Positions 53,023 through 63,928 of a stretch of DNA of 64,000 bases are shown here, in pieces. The stretch's first letter is position 1. Every line of letters begins with the position of its first letter. The position numbers and the translations under genes are program-made. The notes below the pieces were generated by a model. It saw only the letters and a list, made by a program, of their open reading frames with translations, was not told the DNA's origin and did not search any database. Source of the stretch: Penium margaritaceum (lineage: Eukaryota; Streptophyta; Zygnematophyceae; Desmidiales; Peniaceae); NCBI GenBank assembly GCA_023375785.1, contig SZWC01008539.1, positions 35,123 through 99,122 of the forward strand. The letters run 5' to 3'.

Positions 53023-53555
53023 TGTTAATCCCTGTGTATATGTTTTTCCATTGACGTGGCCATGAGTGCACAGGGCATGCTGGCTTAGAGAGTGGATGTG
53101 ACGCACCATGAGCGCGGCATTCCGACGGGTGCTCTGATAGCCTCGGGGTTTTACGCCCTAGTGTGGTCACCTCCCTCGCCGCATGGCCCGATTTAGCCTG
53201 AAGAGACTAGAGCTTGGACCCTACATGCAATGTTTACAATCTTAGGATACCTAGATTAGGTTGTCCACTGGATATTTCTTGGACTAATGTAGGTTTGGTA
53301 CCTGGGTTTGTCTCGGACCCCGTTTTGGGTCGTCTGATTTTAGAGACCCTCTTTCGAGGGTCAAGCAAGGGCTTTGCCCTCCCTTCGCTTTTGGGCCGGC
53401 GAGTTTGACTCGCAGGCCAATGGGTGGGACTCCCTTAGCGCGTCTCACCTGTAAGCGCTCTACGGGCTCTTACTAGCAAACAAACTAGGCCGCCATGCAC
53501 TTCTAGCTCTAGCACACTCCACACTTGACCAAACACCATGGGCCTGGTCCCAAAT
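53023..53555 (+). repeat. Copia-H 3' LTR (right limit uncertain)
   Basis: Starts TGTTAATCCCTGTG. Three hairpins follow one another: GACCCTC-TTTC-GAGGGTC (53345-53362), AGGGC-TTT-GCCCT (53368-53380) and GCGAGT-TTG-ACTCGC with outer GGCC arms (53394-53418). No second copy is in the window, so the right end is set by the start of the Copia-A homology. Confidence 0.7.
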
Positions 53556-54100
53556 AATTCATGTTTGCTCTCTCAGCCACATCATGGTAGATCCTTGGTA
53601 TTTGCCTGCTCTTTGCGTTCAACTTCTGTCGCTTTTTATTAGGTACGTGCATATGCGCCAAGCTGCAAAATGCTTGGAGATGACATAGGCTTGGTTTGTT
53701 GCCAAATCACGCCTTGTACAATATCTTCTGCTCTAGTGCCTTAGTTGGCCTTTGGTTCTTGATGTACATTGTGGTGCTCACTGATTTGGCCCCCAAGTCG
53801 TAGGTGCATCAAGCCGCATGCAATTTGGAGCATGCTCACTCAACAATGGTATTTCTGGTACGTTCTACTACACCATTCTGTTGCGCTAGGTATGATGCGG
53901 CACACTGTGCCTTCATGTCAGCTGCTGTGAGGTAGTCCTCAAACACCTTACTCGTCTGGTCTTTTACCATTACCTAGAACTACCTTAACCTGTCAAAGTA
54001 CTTGTCCTTTGAAGGAAGGAAATACACAGTAGTGTAATGACTTGAATCATCAATGAAGGTAAAAAACAATGAAAGCCTACAAATATCTTGGTCTTCATTG
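53556..54100 (-). pseudogene. Copia-A integrase, minus strand
   Basis: Minus-strand integrase from the linker leftwards to the core: complement of FFTFIDDSSHYTTVYFLPSKDKYFDRL (53980-54174) with the first catalytic Asp, and the C-terminal parts parallel to A1 9790-10300. Fossil. Confidence 0.85.
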
Positions 54101-54800
54101 GCTAGCACAATTCTGTGTGAACCAGGTATAGCACCTCTTTTACACGCTCCCCTATTCCAGATGATTCCCCGCAATGTTGTTTTCTCCCTGAAAAGACAAT
54201 GTACAACAACTGCTAAAACTTGGCAATGGTGGACAAGTCATGCACCATGTGTTTTTCTTGAAGCTAGGAGAAGACGCGCATGCTCATGTGGCCGTAGTGC
54301 GCAGGCCTGATCTTACCATCTTTTGCCTACACCACTCTTGTAAGACTATGCTCACCTGGGATCTTAGCTACCTCCAGCAAGCAATATGTCACCCTCCTTA
54401 ACCAACTTAGCCAACTCCTCTCCTGTTTCCTTATCAAGGACGTAGCCATACTCATCGTCAAAGACAACACGCATCCCTCCATTGGTGATAGAGGAGACTA
54501 AGAAACGGTTTAATACAGCATCAGATGCATACAATACGCCATGGAAAACTCCTTATTTGATGCCACTCAAGGTCTCCAACCACATCCCTACTATTCCATT
54601 CCCCTCAACATACACCATGTAGTCATTACACAAATCAATAGGTGGAGGGGGAATTCAGAGCAATTACAAGAACCACTCCTTGCAATGTGTCAGAATCAGT
54701 GTGTATCCTAAGTTCTTGTACCATGCTAAGTTTATCTTCTCTACCTGGTACATGTCTGACTTGGCCAAGAAGAGGCAGTCTCGCACCTCATTGGCCACGT
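54101..54800 (-). pseudogene. Copia-A protease and pre-integrase, minus strand
   Basis: Minus-strand match to A1 8940-9690: pre-integrase region, the FDDEYGYVLDKETGEELAKLVKEGD-like stretch (54400-54460) and the GVLYASDAVLNRFLVSSITN-like protease end near 54500-54545. Fossil. Confidence 0.82.
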
Positions 54801-55410
54801 TCATGTTGCCAAAGAAGCACATTCTTGCCTGGCTTTGCAACTAGTGCCGATAATGTTATGCCTGTTGGTGCTGGAGTTGTGAAGACTACTGCTTTTCCTA
54901 TTACATCTTCTACTCCTCTTGATTTCTCTTGAACTTGAAGCACTCTTAGTTGTAGTGGCCCTCTTTCTAGGATTAATGACACTTGCCTTTGTTCTTGCAT
55001 CTCTACCGCCTAGACTATTACCATTGCTATCAGTTGCGTGACCCAATTTGCATAAAATGTGCTTTGACGTTGGTTCTACCATTCTACTTTTGTACATTAC
55101 AATACGAATCATGTTGCACCAAGTGCGTGTAGATGAAGTCTAGATCAATAGTTGGCTTACAATACAGCAAATTGTGTATAATGTCCTAGTTTGATGGGAG
55201 TCCTCTCAGAAGGAGAGTCAAGCGCATCTGCTCCACAGGGTTCTCGCAGGCTTTTAGGTACTTTGCTAGATTGTTTTCCCTGTCAATGTACACCTCCATC
55301 CCTTAACCGCCCTAATGTTTCAATGCCATCATCTTTTTTCCAAAAATATGAGGAAGGTAGTGTCCTTGCTCTCATACTACTTGTACAACACATCCCATCC
55401 CTCTATTGCA
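54801..55410 (-). pseudogene. Copia-A gag, minus strand
   Basis: Minus-strand zinc-knuckle region (about 54930-55000), a Ser/Asn-rich tail, and the UBN2-like helices up to about 55410 (complement of CKKYESKDTTFLIFLEKK-like residues). Starts abruptly at the joint with Copia-B RT. Confidence 0.82.
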
Positions 55411-55738
55411 TCCATCACTTTGACCCCTCCACATACACGTTTGGAGGCTCCTCCACCATAACCCATGTATTGTTCTCTTCAATGGCTGTGAGTTCGCTAT
55501 CCAATACCTCCTTCAACTTGGCTGCATCTGGCATGTTCATGGCCTCTGCTACGGTCACAGGCTCTCCTTCAGCCAAGCATGACCAGCTAAGTCCGGTCCA
55601 TTCCCCACTCTCAACATTGTACTTTGACAAAGGCTTCTCTTGGGGCATACTACGCCGGAATGTTGCTAGTGGTGCTTCAATGCTTTGTTGCTTTTGTTGC
55701 TCCCGCGTGTCAGTGATCCATTGTTGAGGAAGAGCCAC
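55411..55738 (-). pseudogene. Copia-B J start of RT
   Basis: Open frame with GEPVTVAEAMNMPDAAKLKEVLDSELTAIEENNTWVMVEEPPN, the region that opens the copia RT domain. Stops at the Copia-A joint. Confidence 0.9.
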
Positions 55739-56700
55739 CGTCCTTAGAAGTTGACAAAGAGGCCTGGGAAGAATATGAATCAGTGTCAGAGTCCGTCCCT
55801 ACATCAGCCGGCACAACCGCTCTCCTTACATTACCATCCTTCGCTGCAACCATCCGCCAATTGTCATGTGCCTGATCACCTGACTCAATCAATACTACCT
55901 ACTCTCTTGATCTAGGAGCATGGACAAGATATTGAAACTCTCCCTTGCCAAGCATCCTTTCATCAAAGTCGACATCTTGGCTCTCGATGAGCTTTCAAGC
56001 CACTTGGTTACACAGCTTGTAGGCCTTGTGTGCACTGTCGTATCCAACCATTACACACTTACATGCACGTGCATTTAGCTTGCCGATTCCTTCTCCTGCA
56101 TTGACCTTTCCCTACGCAGTACAAGCAAAGATCCTCAAATGTGACACATCTTGCTTCTCAACTGACCAAGCCTCTTGTGGCGTCCTAAGCAACTTCTATT
56201 GCTCCTTTTTACAACGCCTTATAAGCGCGGCTACTAAAGTGACATTCACAAGGTAGCAAGCACTTCTTGTAGCTTTTACCCTCAAGTGAGGTATTAGTTT
56301 GGCGTCAAAGAGCATGCTTCGTTGCTTGCCGCGGATAGTTTGGTTCATCCACTCAGCAGCGCTATTGCTTCGGGGGTTGTAAGGTGTAGTGGTCTGGTAG
56401 TTGATGCCTTGTTGGCTCAACCAGCTTTTGCATGCCTCGTACGCACCACCATTGACCATGCGCTATACCTTGAGCTTCTTGATTGTGTGCCACTCTACCA
56501 TGGTTACAACTCTTGCAGCTTCTCCTTGACCTCTCCCTTTGTCTTGAGGTAGTGCATCCACATCTTACGACCATGGTCATCAATGAAGGCGAAGAAGTAC
56601 TTCCTGCCGTCATTTGAAGGTGTGGAGAATGGTGCACACACATCAGACTGAATCAGGTCCAAGATTGCTACAGTATGTTGTCCATTTTGCTCAAAGGACT
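55739..56700 (-). pseudogene. Copia-B J integrase
   Basis: Core: SLMTMVVRCGCTTS-region near 56560-56600, MVNGGAYEACKSWLSQQGINYQTTTPYNPRSNSAAEWMNQTI (56330-56459) covering the second Asp region and the Glu region, then a C-terminal part and linker down to 55739. Confidence 0.88.
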
Positions 56701-57420
56701 TTCTCTTTGCATTTGCTTGTAGGCGTGGCTCACATTACTTCTTGCACTTTCCATCATCCTTGGCTTTGCATCCCTCCATCCCATAAACCACTTTGTGCTA
56801 CTGCATAGCTTGACATGAGTTGCCAATCACATGACCCAACCGCATGTGCCATAGCTCAACATATGTGTCTTTTGAGGAGTTGGCCGCCATGGTGGCGACC
56901 TGTGGTGAAACATCGGGCTTTGGAAACTTGGACTCTTCAACCACCGCATATCCCTCCTTTGTGCTTTCAAGGGGCTTGGTCTGTAGCACTTAGAGCCCAT
57001 GAACTCCTTGGACCGGTGCGACAGGACTCTCCTTGGGATATGAGATCTTGATGTTGTTAATCTTGACAAAAACGACCTCCTCCTTGGTGAAGTTAGCCGT
57101 CATACTCTGGTCTATGATTTTGGACACTGAGAAGGGCTTTGCTGCAAAAGACAACATGTAGGCGACGTTTTCCAGCTTCAAGTCTTTTTTAGCACTGTTC
57201 ACGTTAATGCTGATCAACATATCTCCCTTGCCTTGCGTATGGACAAGGCTGCCATTGATTCACATGAAGTGAGGTTTAGTATCCCGAATGGAGATGAACC
57301 CATCCCTCTCCCTTTAAGAGTGGTCATTCATGCCATAGTCCAACCCGTCGTCTCCATGCTTGAGCGGTGCCGCTGCCTTGGTTGTCAGCATGCTCTCAAC
57401 CATTATGTGCATCAACTCCT
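56701..57420 (-). pseudogene. Copia-B J protease and pre-integrase
   Basis: VELWHMRLGHVIGNSCQAMQ (about 56810-56870) is the pre-integrase module. LISINVNSAKKDLKLENVAYMLSFAAKPFSVSKIID (57110-57220) is the protease end. The LEHGDDGLDYG-like active-site region lies near 57330-57360. Confidence 0.88.
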
Positions 57421-58157
57421 TTGAACCTGACCATTGACCTCATTCTTACCACCATGATCTCCATCTTCCTTCTTGGGAGCCGTGCACTTCCCTGCCTGAT
57501 GCATAGGCTTGCCACACTTATGGCACTTCTGAGGATACTGTGAACCCTTTCCACCGCCACTGTTGCCTATTCCTCGATTGCTATTGCTTTTGCTACTTCT
57601 CTAACAAGAATAGTTGTTGCCACACTAACTGTACCATGCAACATCGGCTAAATGTTAGCCTCACTAACGCTACAACGCATGGCCTCATTGCGCGCGTACT
57701 TGGCCATTGGCTCATACATCAAATCCTCCCCCTTCCAGCCGCAAAAGACAGTGATCAGAGGATCCCACCTTTTAGGTAGCCCCGTGAGGAGGATCATGGC
57801 CTGCATGTTCGTGTCAATTTTGTAGTTAACTTGGGTCAGTTGTCGTAGTATTCCTTCAAACTTCAATAGGAACTGTGGAATCAGCCCTCTCTCACTCAGT
57901 GTTATCGAAATCAGCTTTTGAAGGATGAAGAGGTGATTTGCAAGAGCCGTTGATTCATGTACACGTGCAAGCTTCTTGTAAGCCTTTGATGCATGTGTGA
58001 TACCTTGGAGGTGTACATGCTGTGACTCGTGCACTGATATCACAAAACATGCAAGAGCCATGTCATTTTTGATACGCCACGCTTCATATCCAGCATGTGG
58101 ATTGGGAGGTTCAACCTTTTCCCCAAGGAACATCTTCAAGTAGCCATGCACCCTCAT
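57421..58157 (-). pseudogene. Copia-B J gag
   Basis: Continuous 169-residue frame at 57648-58157: MRVHGYLKMFLGEKVEPPNP, NDMALACFVISVHESQHVHLQG, ASKAYKKLARVHESTALANHLFILQKLISITLSERG, QFLLKFEGILRQLTQVNY, AMILLTGLPKRWDPLITVF. This is the copia UBN2-type Gag core. The zinc-knuckle region follows at about 57480-57540. Confidence 0.92.
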
Positions 58158-58642
58158 GAAAATTTCTTATTGCCATTTTTACAAGGGAAAACCTATCCCT
58201 GTAAACTTTGACCTCCTACCAATGACCTACTCAAGAGTGAGCGTCGCGAGTATTTTCATACTCCTTTGCTTCTCTGCTTTGTTGAGGCCAATGTAGGCTC
58301 ATGTAGGCTAATGATTGCTACTAGTCTCAAAGGTGGACATGTGTTTCTTACCCCTTAGCCATTGATCACCTACAACAGAGAATAGCATACTTTAGCAAGC
58401 CCAGTGTCATGCCTCAAAGGGCACAGCTTATCCATGTAGGGCCCCAAGGTTGTACCTCTAAGGGCACACCTTATCCTTGACCCTTGCTTGCTAAGTGCCA
58501 GCACCCGCTATTGGAGCTCATGGATTTGATGGAGTAGATGGAGCAGATGGAGCTGATGGAGCTCATGCATCTGGAAGAGAGAGAGGACAAGAGAGCGCTT
58601 AGAACCATGCCTTACAGCTATCTATGTGGGTCCATAATCCTT
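58158..58642 (-). other. Copia-B J leader and primer site
   Basis: Leader with CTCCATCAG-like repeat (about 58510-58570). The primer site at about 58628-58642 reads AAGGATTATGGACCC on the minus strand, the half-tRNA type. Confidence 0.85.
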
Positions 58643-59411
58643 TGTCAACTAGCTTGAGGCAACGGACTAGAAAACAAGGCCAATATGATGGCACTTGTTG
58701 TTCGCTCGTAGTATTGGAACTAGGAGGAGATGTCACCTTCAGAGTCATGGTTCCACAGCGATCATTTCACAGGTATCACTTCCTTGCATTGAATCCTTAG
58801 CACCTGGTTACTTTCAAGCGAGGAGCTAGCTCCCAGGGCTTAGACCAACGAATGTTTCTTTAGTGTATGCCTCTTGTTGACAACTCTGTGAGGAGTCTCA
58901 AAGGTAAGAACTTTAATCAATAACAGGCAAGTGACAGGTTCTTGTAGTCCTAGAGGCAGCCTCCCGCCTAGGCACGCAGTGGCTCCTTCCATCAGCCACT
59001 TTGCGGCCAATCTAGATTGCATCATCCCCCCTACATACATGGCGCTCTTGGTGTTGCCAATTAGCGCCAGCCACCAAGAAGGACCTTGGAGTGTTGTACA
59101 TTGTCTCTAAGAGCCTTCATGACCCCCTTTTGGTTACAAAAAAGAATAGTCACTGGGCTGTGATTTGATCAAGTGACCCCTCCCTCAAAATACTAATTCT
59201 GGAATGTCTATGCCACAAGGAGTTTTTGTATATAGTGTTTGCTGGCTATAGTATCCAGTTTAGACCAAGGGGACTTACCCCAAAGGTGTAGTGCATGCCA
59301 TGTCTATCCAGATTAGACTTAGGGGACTTTTTTCAAGGGAGCACTGCATGCCTAGTCTGTCCTACGCCTGTCTTAATGTGAGCTACGGACAAGGGGCACA
59401 TCAGGTCAACA
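58643..59411 (-). repeat. Copia-B J 5' LTR
   Basis: 769 bp with both termini (TGTCAACTAGC at the inner end, ...CAGGTCAACA at 59411). Confidence 0.92.
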
Positions 59412-60208
59412 CTTGGTGGATGCATGATGGTTTAGATTTCTAGCAATTGTGTTTCGGCTCTGGTTGTTAATGCAAACCTAAAAAGAAAGTGTGCATTCCT
59501 ATTCATTTTGTTCACAAGACGTTAGAGGCAAACAGTTTTCTTGGCTCCAAAATTGAAAGACATGTACTCACTTTCAGTGCTTGAGGTTATCAAAACCAGT
59601 TGTGGCCTGGTGCACCAGCTTATAAAACCTCCATTCATGATAAACATGTGCAGATATGAACTTGAAATCCTCACTCTTTGTAGCCAAATATGTGTCTGTA
59701 CAACCGGTGGAACTGTTCTTGGTGCCATTGTAGGTGATGCTGATGTTGATGGTTTCAGCAAGGTAGCAGAAGAACCGCTTTACCGCCTTTTGGTACGCAG
59801 GTATGGGATTTTCCATGTGCTGGCGGATTGTATTCATTCCATGTGCAAAGTCGTACCTGGTTGCGATCATCAAGTACATGAGACTACCGATGGTGCACTG
59901 GTGCCTTTTTCCCTCAATTGCATTTCCTTCTCCACTAAATCTCATCAGGTAATGCCGCATCTCAAGAGGCGTGCCAATAGATTTTGCATCTCCCTTACCA
60001 AACCATTGTAGTACGTCCATGATGTAACATCTCTGCTGTAGTAATGCAGAGTATAGTTTACAGGCATGCGTGATCTGGGTGCCGAGGAAGGATGATGCCT
60101 CCTCAATATGAAACATGTGGAAGCGCTCCTTTATGGCCTCAAACTTCTGTTGTGTGGACGTGGTATTGGAAAGGATGAGAATGTCATATGCGTACGCAAT
60201 GATGATAA
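59412..60208 (-). pseudogene. Copia-A RT end and RNase H, minus strand
   Basis: Open frame 59574-60116: EEASSFLGTQITHACKLYSALLQQRCYIMDVLQWFGKGDAKSIGTPLEMRHYL, GSLMYLMIATRYDFAHGMNTIRQHM and INISITYNGTKNSSTGCTDTYLA, as in A1 11330-11760. The RNase H tail runs to 59412. It is enclosed by two Copia-B LTRs in opposite orientation. Fossil. Confidence 0.9.
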
Positions 60209-61658
60209 TGTTGATCTAGTATGCCCCTTGTCCATATCTGACATTTTGATAGGCACAAGACAGACGAGGGATGGCATGCTCCCTTTGACCAGGTCTCTTA
60301 AGTCTGGTCTAGATAATCAAGGCACGCATTGCTCCATTGCAGCAAGTCGCATTTGTCTAAACTGGATAGAATAGCCAGCAAACTCTACCTAGGATAACAC
60401 TTTGTAGCTTGTACATACAAAAGTTAGTCTTTGGAGTGAGGGGTCACTGGCTCAAATGCCAAACCAGTGACTAGTTTTCTTTGTGATTAAAAGGGGAAGA
60501 ATATTGTTTTGAAAGACATCTTTGAACATTCCCAGGTCCTTCCTGATGACTAGTACCACTTGTTTGTCACAGAGGGCGCCATATGGGCAGGAGCATAATG
60601 CAATCTAGATTGCCTGCAAAACTACTCATATAAAGAGCCATGGTATGCCTAGGCTAGAACCAAGCTCTAGGATCATAACAACCTATAAACTGCCTGTGAT
60701 TCATTATAGTTCTTACCTTGAGACTCCTCATATAATTGTCCACCAAAAGCAGACACTTAAGACGCATACGTTGGTCTAAGCCTCAAGAGTTAGCTGCACA
60801 GAGGAAAGTCACTAGGTGCTAAAGATGTTGGAAAATGGGCCATCCAGTTGAGTTCCAAGAAACTACCAGATGCGTGCTCCGATTGTCAATTCAACTTCAC
60901 CATTTGAAAGATCAGATGGCAGAATGTCCATGGTCTAAGTTTCATGCCGATCCAAAAAGGCGGATTGAGAGAGATGGATCTTCGGAATTTCCAGGGTCAT
61001 CAATCGTCGGTGTCTTGGCAACCATAGTCGACGGCTCCATGCCTTAGCCTGAGAAAAAAGTAGGCAAGAAGGTCCTAGATTCTTTGGTTGACTGTTAGAC
61101 TGTGTCGACCAGGAAAAAGGTACTTCTTCTTTTTTTTAGGTGAAGCGACACCCTTGTGTACTAGCGATCGACATTTGGCCGTTCTCCGTGAGATTGTGGG
61201 TTACATGACCACTATGAGTGTACTATGAGAGCATCTTCTACCTTTATACGTTGGCTGTGAGTGCTCTTCCTGATTGTTAGGCTGATTTCCTCTCTTCTCT
61301 GAGATTATGGACTCTAGTGTGTGAGCCTTAACCTCCATGGCTAAGTGGTATGGCTTGTGAGAGGCCTGACCTGCCCAAGCTCTAGCTCTATATGTAATCC
61401 ATCATTTCTAGTGAATCAACAATCATTCTTTAGTACAAGCGGTTCCCTTTTAGTCCCACATGCTCGGTGCTCCACGACTCCCTCTCTCCTCCAGATCCTA
61501 CAAAAGACACAATGCAAGGAAGTTGTTCCTACAATGTACTCAGTGTGGAACCGTGATTCTAAGGGTAATACTTCCACCTAGTTTTAATGATTGGAACGGA
61601 CGACAAGTGCCATTATGCCGACCTTTTTTTGTAGTACGTTGCCTCACGTTGGTTGACA
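60209..61658 (+). repeat. Copia-B L 5' LTR, interrupted
   Basis: TGTTGATCTAGTATGCCCC to ...CGTTGGTTGACA. Without the solo Copia-A LTR and one target copy it is 768 bp. Confidence 0.92.
60826..61502 (+). repeat. Solo Copia-A LTR
   Basis: 677 bp, TGTTGGAAAATGGGCC to ...CCAGATCCTACA, with perfect 5-bp target repeats AAAGA (60821-60825 and 61503-61507). No primer site or internal sequence follows, and the Copia-B LTR simply continues. This is the product of LTR-LTR recombination of an inserted Copia-A. Confidence 0.95.
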
Positions 61659-61973
61659 ATTTGTTATAGGTCAACATTATCTGATTGTAAGGTGTACTTC
61701 TGTCTTGTAGCGCGCATGAACTCCATCTGCTCCATCAGCTCCATCTGATCTATCAGCTCCAACATCGGGCACTCGCACTTAATAAACAAGGGCCAAGGAC
61801 AAGCTCTGTCCTTTGACATCCGACCCTTGATTCCTAACCAGGATAAACTCTACCCTTGAAGGCAGAACCTTGGGTTTGCTAGAGAGCATTTCTATGTTTC
61901 CAGGTGAGTGAGACCCAATATCAGCCTACCTCACCCTAAATGAAGCAAGGAAGTAGAGAAGCAAATAAGCAAT
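61659..61973 (+). other. Copia-B L primer site and leader
   Basis: A worn primer site (ATTTGTTATAGGTCAAC) and a leader with CTCCATCAG-like repeat (about 61710-61755). No coding frame. Confidence 0.8.
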
Positions 61974-62850
61974 ATGAGGAGAACCAAGACGCTTAGTCTT
62001 CAGCAAGTCAACGGTGGTATGCCAGAGTTCACACAGATTGGGTTTCCTTTGTGGAAATGGAAATTTGAGATTGTCATATGGGTGCGTGGTTACTTGAAGA
62101 TGTTCCTTGCAGAAGATATTAAACCTCCTAAAATAGAGGTTTGGTACAGAGTATGGAACGTGAAAAAGAACATGGCCTTTCCGATTCTTAGGACATCACT
62201 ACATGAGTCATATCATGTCCATTGCCATGATACCACATATGCATTGAAAGCTTATGAAATGATTACACGTATCTCCTATCAATGGCTCTTGCAAACTACC
62301 TTTTTCATCCTTCTTTTTCTATGCAAGTGAGCAAGAGAGAGTCAATTCCAGAATTCTTATCAAAATTTGAAATAAAGTAGTAACAAGTGACCTAAATGGA
62401 CTAAGAAATGGACACCTAAATGTTGGCCATGATTCTCCTCATGCCGCCACCTAACATTTGGGGTCCATTTATCAACGTCTTTGGTGGTGGGGATAAGGAG
62501 AATTTCATGTATGAGGTAGTGTCTAAATATGTCTGCAACAAGGCAAAGCGTTGTAGCAGTAGTGAGCTTGACATTTTGGCCTATGCTACATAGTATGGTG
62601 GCTGTGGCAACAACTCTTCTTCAGGTGAAAACAACAATGAAAGTAGTGGCAGTGGAGGAAGAGGCAATGGTTGTGATCGGTACTAGGGAGTGCCATAACT
62701 ATGGAAAGCCTGGGCATTGGACACATGAGTACAAGGCTGCCAAAAAGGAAGACAGAAATAATCATAGTAAGAACAATGGCAAAAGAAAGGATAAAGAGGA
62801 GTTGGAAAACATGATGGGTAAAAGCATGCCGACAACAAACTGGCATTACT
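61974..62850 (+). pseudogene. Copia-B L gag
   Basis: Start at 61974, then FPLWKWKFEIVIWVRGYLKMFLAEDIKPP and a helical region (open to 62330). The zinc-knuckle region at about 62690-62740 reads CHNYGKPGHWTHEYKAAKKED. Fossil. Confidence 0.88.
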
Positions 62851-63420
62851 CAAGCGTGGAGCCTACATGCTTCTCTATGGCACAAACCACCACTCTTCAA
62901 GGGAGAACAATGGGTTCATCTCCACATGGGATACCAAATGTCATTTCAAGTGTGTAAATGCTAGCCTTGTACATGCATAAGGCGAGAAGATAAGTTGATG
63001 AACATGAACGACAATGGTGCTGGAAAAGAGTTTATGTTAGAGAATGTTGTCTACATGCCATTTTTTGCGGCAAACATCTTCTCGGTATCCAAAACAACAC
63101 AACATATCATTAATTTTGTTTTCACGGAGCTTGTGATTCTCAAGAACAAACACATCAAGATCTCATATCCTAAGAATAGTCTAGAAGCACAGGTTCCATG
63201 AGCCCAAGTCACCAAAGTGTGACGTTGCTACACTTGCCATCTCCATGGAACTGTGCCAAAGACATAGATGCAAAGCTTTGGCACATGCGCTTTGGCATGT
63301 GGCTTACTTCGTACTACAAGCTATACAGCAGTATTAAGTGGTTCATGGAATCGAGGGATGCAAGACCAAGGATGAGGAAAGGTACAAGATGCTGAGCAAG
63401 CCACCCGCCAATTCAAGGCA
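62851..63420 (+). pseudogene. Copia-B L protease and pre-integrase
   Basis: VEPTCFSMAQTTTL in the active-site region, then NDNGAGKEFMLENVVYMPFFAANIFSVSKT (62995-63090) and the pre-integrase block DAKLWHMRFGMWL (63265-63305). Confidence 0.85.
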
Positions 63421-63928
63421 AAGAGAAAGCCATTTAAGCGATGGGTAACGTGTAGCAGCAATCTTGGACCCCATTCAATCTGCCAACCATTTTGCAGTCC
63501 TTCGAACAGCGATAGCGAGTACTTCATGACCTTCATTAATGACCAAAGTTGTAAGATATGGATCTTCTTCCCTAAAAGAAAATCATAGGTCAAGGAGAAG
63601 CTCGAAGAATTCATTGCCATGATAGAGCATCCCATGAGGAAGGAGGTCAAGGTAGTACGCACGAACAAGATGGGTATGTACGAGGCGTGTAAAGGGTGGT
63701 TAAACTTGTATGGCATCAACCACCAAACCACCTTACCTTACACCTCCCAAATCAATGGCATTTTTTAGGAGATGTGGCAGACTATCCTTAGCATGACACA
63801 AAGCATGTTGTTTGATGCCAATCTCCCATCTCGCTTCTCGCATGAAGCTGGAAGGATGTTTGCTACCTTGTGAATCTCATTCTAGCAACCTCACTTTGAA
63901 GATGTGCCATGAAGCAAAATGTTGAATT
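63421..63928 (+). pseudogene. Copia-B L integrase, N-part
   Basis: A YFMTFINDQSCKIWIFF-like block (63515-63570) with the first catalytic region, VKVVRTNKMGMYEACKGW-like second region, and a TTLPYTSQINGIF-like third region. Ends at the LTR at 63929. Confidence 0.82.

Larger units (their letters stand above)
51676..53555 (+). mobile_element. Copia-H, 5'-less copia with its own 3' LTR
   Basis: A different Ty1/copia family: RT, RNase H, polypurine tract and 3' LTR, without gag, protease or integrase. Its RT and RNase H frames are better kept than most here. A few breaks only. The left joint lies in RT; the right limit is where minus-strand Copia-A begins. Confidence 0.85.
55411..59411 (-). mobile_element. 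Copia-B copy J, 5' two thirds, minus strand
   Basis: From a full 5' LTR (58643-59411) through primer site, leader, gag, protease and integrase to the beginning of RT at 55411, where it meets minus-strand Copia-A gag. No 3' LTR. Its gag and protease frames are among the best kept Copia-B ones. A fossil with several breaks. Confidence 0.88.
60209..63928 (+). mobile_element. Copia-B copy L, 5' part
   Basis: 5' LTR 60209-61658 (including a solo Copia-A LTR), primer site, leader, gag, protease and integrase. It stops in the integrase at 63928, where another Copia-B LTR begins. Many breaks. Confidence 0.88.
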
